Of a DNA stretch of 64,000 nt, positions 62,029 through 64,000 are shown one piece after another. The translations under genes and the position numbers were made by a program. The stretch is taken from the NCBI GenBank assembly GCA_030147525.1, contig JASBVF010000048.1, positions 1-64,000 on the forward strand. Reading direction: 5' to 3'. This DNA is from Bacteroidota bacterium (GTDB lineage: Bacteria > Bacteroidota > Bacteroidia > Chitinophagales > Saprospiraceae). Position 1 is the first letter of the stretch; every line of letters starts with the position of its first letter. The notes beneath the pieces are model-generated. The model made no database searches, was not told the DNA's origin, and saw nothing but the letters and a program-made list of their open reading frames with translations.

Positions 62029-62661
62029 ATGAAAACTTCAGCTTTTATTTTAACTGTTGCCTTTCTTTTATCGCTTGGCGGATGCACTGCTGAAGAGGAT
62101 ATTCTGGACAACGGAGGAAGCAACAGCGATCCTGCCAAATGTCTTCACGGCACCTACCTGGGAACAGCACAGGTGAAACTGCGCTACTTCGATCCCTTCG
62201 GGGTTTATCTGGGCGAGAAGAATTTACAATTTCAGGCCAAAGTGCTGGCCGGTAAACCTTCCCAACTGAAAACAGCTCCGGTAGGAGAAGATAACCCGTT
62301 CAACCTCAATTTTTTCTCTGTCAATCAATCGGCGGAAGGTGCTTTTAATATGATGTCGGGGTTGGGTTTTACGGACCCGAAGGACGGGAGAGAGCTGTTT
62401 TTGCAGTACTGGGATTTTGATTGGAATAAAACGAACGGTTCGGTCAGCGGGAAATTGACGGACACGGGAAACGCCCAGGCGCTCACGCTGAATTTGATCA
62501 ATATCCAGGACCTGTTTACCGGCTTCGTGTTTCAGAATACGATGAAATTGCAAACCACCCTGACAGGCACGATTACCTGCGATAAGGCCTCACTGAAGCT
62601 GAAAGGTCAGTCGAAAAATGAGATTGTGACTTTTGAAATTATTGTGGAGGCGAGTAAATAG
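62029..62661 (+). CDS. Lipoprotein of unknown function
   Basis: The ATG at 62029 gives 210 residues with a good lipobox (LLSLGGC). The mature part begins with an acidic spacer TAEEDILDNGGSNSDP, then beta-rich sequence (GTYLGTAQVKLRYFDPFGVYLGEKNL; NLINIQDLFTGFVFQNTMKLQTTLTGT). It may be a lipocalin- or META-like small barrel, but no family is identified. It lies 62 bases after the tail-fibre-like gene and 36 bases before the TPR gene. Confidence 0.65.
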   Translation: MKTSAFILTVAFLLSLGGCTAEEDILDNGGSNSDPAKCLHGTYLGTAQVKLRYFDPFGVYLGEKNLQFQAKVLAGKPSQLKTAPVGEDNPFNLNFFSVNQSAEGAFNMMSGLGFTDPKDGRELFLQYWDFDWNKTNGSVSGKLTDTGNAQALTLNLINIQDLFTGFVFQNTMKLQTTLTGTITCDKASLKLKGQSKNEIVTFEIIVEASK

Positions 62662-62697
62662 ACTATCCACTTTTTTCAACCAAAAACATGCGAACCC

Positions 62698-64000
62698 ATG
62701 CCCGGTATTTTCAAAATTTCCTCGTTGCTGCTGTTCCTCGGAGTCCCCATTTTCCTGTCTTCCCAACCCCTCGACTCCGTCCGCTTTCACCAGCTTTTCG
62801 ACTCCATCGAAACGCTGAATAATGCAGGCCGCTATACTGAATCGTTTCAGCTTGCGCAAATGCTGTACGATCAAACACTGGAGGATTTTGGGGACCAAAG
62901 CAAGTTCACGGCGAACGCTTGCCTGGCACTGGGGATAGCCCATCTGAAAAGCGGGGACCCCGGCGAAGCGGCAACTTTGTTCCAACGCTGCATCGACATC
63001 AGGAAGGCGTTGTTCGGAGCTGATTTTATCGAGTTGCCAATGGCGTATAATGCGCTGGGAACGGTGTATTCAGAGTCGGGGCAACCGCTAAAAGCATTAC
63101 CGGAATTGGAAGAGGCGCTCCGCATTTTGAAAATCCATTTCCCAGAGGGGCACCCTACGTTTGCGCAAACATTCAACAACCTCGGCGTGGTGTACGATTA
63201 CCTCGGCGAGTATGACAAAGCGCTGGAGGTGTACCAGCTTTCGCTGGCCGCTAAACAGGCCAGTCCAGGCGCTTCTCCCATTCAGATTTCAAACACCCTC
63301 AACAACCTTGGCGCAGTCCATCAATACAAAGGCGAGCTGGAAAAATCCATCGAATTTTACCAAAAGTCGCTGGGCTTACTTGAGCAGAATGGCCTTGAAA
63401 ATACCCAGGAATACGTGCTGAGTCTGATGAACCTCGGCACCGTCTGGTACCTGGCAAAGAATAAATTTATCTCACGGAAATTTCTTGACGCCGCCAACGA
63501 GCGGGCGGATGCCGTTTTTCCCGAAAACCATTTCCAAAAGGGCAGCCTGAAGCTGAACCTGGGCATCAATTTTATTGAAATGGGCGAGGTGGAAAAAGCA
63601 GAGCAAATGATGAAAGATGCGCTTTCCATTTTCAGGGCCAACTTCGGCGAGGGGAGCTATTTCGACATGCCCTGCATGATTGTGCTGGGACATGTGTTTT
63701 TGAAAAGAGACCAGCCCGATTCCAGCCTGACGTACTTCCGGCAGGCAGTGGATGTGGCGGTGGCCAACCTCGGTGAAAACCATACCCAGACCATCATGGC
63801 CATGAACAACCTGGGCATGGCTTATGACCAACTGAAACAAATCGACCAATCCATTGGCACTTTCCGGGTGGCGATTGCGGCTTATGAAAAAAAGTTCGGG
63901 CAAGCCGGTCAACCCGTCGTTCCCACCCTCGACTACCTCGACGCTCACGTCAACCTGGCCAACATGCTGCTGGGCGAGTATGTGAGAAACGGTAGCAGTG
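62698..64000 (+). CDS. Exported TPR protein, cut by the window end
   Basis: An open frame from the ATG at 62698 runs to the window end (434 residues, no stop). A signal peptide (ISSLLLFLGVPIFLSSQ) is followed by tandem kinesin-light-chain-like TPR units: ALGIAHLKSGDPGEAATLFQ, NNLGVVYDYLGEYDKALEVY, NNLGAVHQYKGELEKSIEFY, LNLGINFIEMGEVEKAEQMM and NNLGMAYDQLKQIDQSIGTF. In Bacteroidota such proteins often end in a CHAT peptidase domain, which would lie outside the window. An ATG ten bases upstream is in another frame and is rejected. Confidence 0.8.
   Translation, partial: MPGIFKISSLLLFLGVPIFLSSQPLDSVRFHQLFDSIETLNNAGRYTESFQLAQMLYDQTLEDFGDQSKFTANACLALGIAHLKSGDPGEAATLFQRCIDIRKALFGADFIELPMAYNALGTVYSESGQPLKALPELEEALRILKIHFPEGHPTFAQTFNNLGVVYDYLGEYDKALEVYQLSLAAKQASPGASPIQISNTLNNLGAVHQYKGELEKSIEFYQKSLGLLEQNGLENTQEYVLSLMNLGTVWYLAKNKFISRKFLDAANERADAVFPENHFQKGSLKLNLGINFIEMGEVEKAEQMMKDALSIFRANFGEGSYFDMPCMIVLGHVFLKRDQPDSSLTYFRQAVDVAVANLGENHTQTIMAMNNLGMAYDQLKQIDQSIGTFRVAIAAYEKKFGQAGQPVVPTLDYLDAHVNLANMLLGEYVRNGSS

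Noticed and set aside
1-64000. tRNA, rRNA, riboswitch or plasmid origin
   Set aside because: I looked for cloverleaf-like and rRNA-like sequence and known leader motifs and saw none I could support.

Overview
The window reads as chromosome of a Bacteroidota bacterium, most likely of the Saprospiria. Two secreted proteins end in type IX secretion (T9SS) sorting domains. Promoter-like sites follow the Bacteroidota form (-33 TTTG, -7 TAnnTTTG). Leaders before ATGs are A-rich and mostly lack Shine-Dalgarno sequences. Lipoproteins, WG-repeat proteins, LytTR regulators and multi-PAS sensor kinases are typical of the group. I saw no rRNA, tRNA or CRISPR array.

Layout. 0.2-3.2 kb: a T9SS-exported protein convergent with a cystathionine beta-synthase. 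3.3-14.9 kb (minus strand): a 3281-residue CheB-CheR-multiPAS-GAF histidine kinase followed by two response regulators. 15.4-18.4 kb: two ATP-grasp ligase genes separated by a four-helix-bundle gene that lies between near-perfect 36-bp inverted repeats. 18.5-23.8 kb: a 31-residue membrane peptide, a SulP transporter, an exported TIM-barrel epimerase, a hypothetical exported protein, CvpA and a small GNAT protein. 24.1-30.0 kb: a DnaE2-type polymerase with three repeat-derived insertions, then a toxin-antitoxin island (PIN pair, membrane protein, AbiE pair) lying between two synonymously diverged copies of the polymerase 3' end. 30.1-42.6 kb: WG-repeat and hypothetical exported proteins, an ECF sigma/anti-sigma pair, a Cys/His-rich lipoprotein, and a LytTR regulator. 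42.6-64 kb (all plus strand): a surface and envelope gene run.

The most interesting part is the compact plus-strand cluster at 45.5-59.8 kb. It combines a triple zinc-ribbon/FHA-like protein, a Ser/Thr kinase with FHA domain, a MotB/ExbD-like single-pass protein with a membrane Asp, a MotA/TolQ/ExbB-like channel, a PP2C phosphatase with membrane anchor and SPOR domain, a transmembrane Ser/Thr kinase with periplasmic PKD domain, an exported barrel-like protein, a large exported vWA-like protein, a LolD/MacB-type ABC ATPase, its FtsX-like permease and a lipoprotein with twin CX3C motifs. Several of these genes overlap or are spaced by only a few bases. I read it as a trans-envelope machine in which cytoplasmic phosphorylation controls an ion-driven stator-like pair and an ABC mechanotransmission module. 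I cannot match it to a named system from sequence alone.

A second theme is short palindromic elements whose arms are built from short tandem units of differing sequence. They occur between genes, just upstream of dnaE2, inside dnaE2 in frame, and as the ends of the four-helix-bundle cassette.
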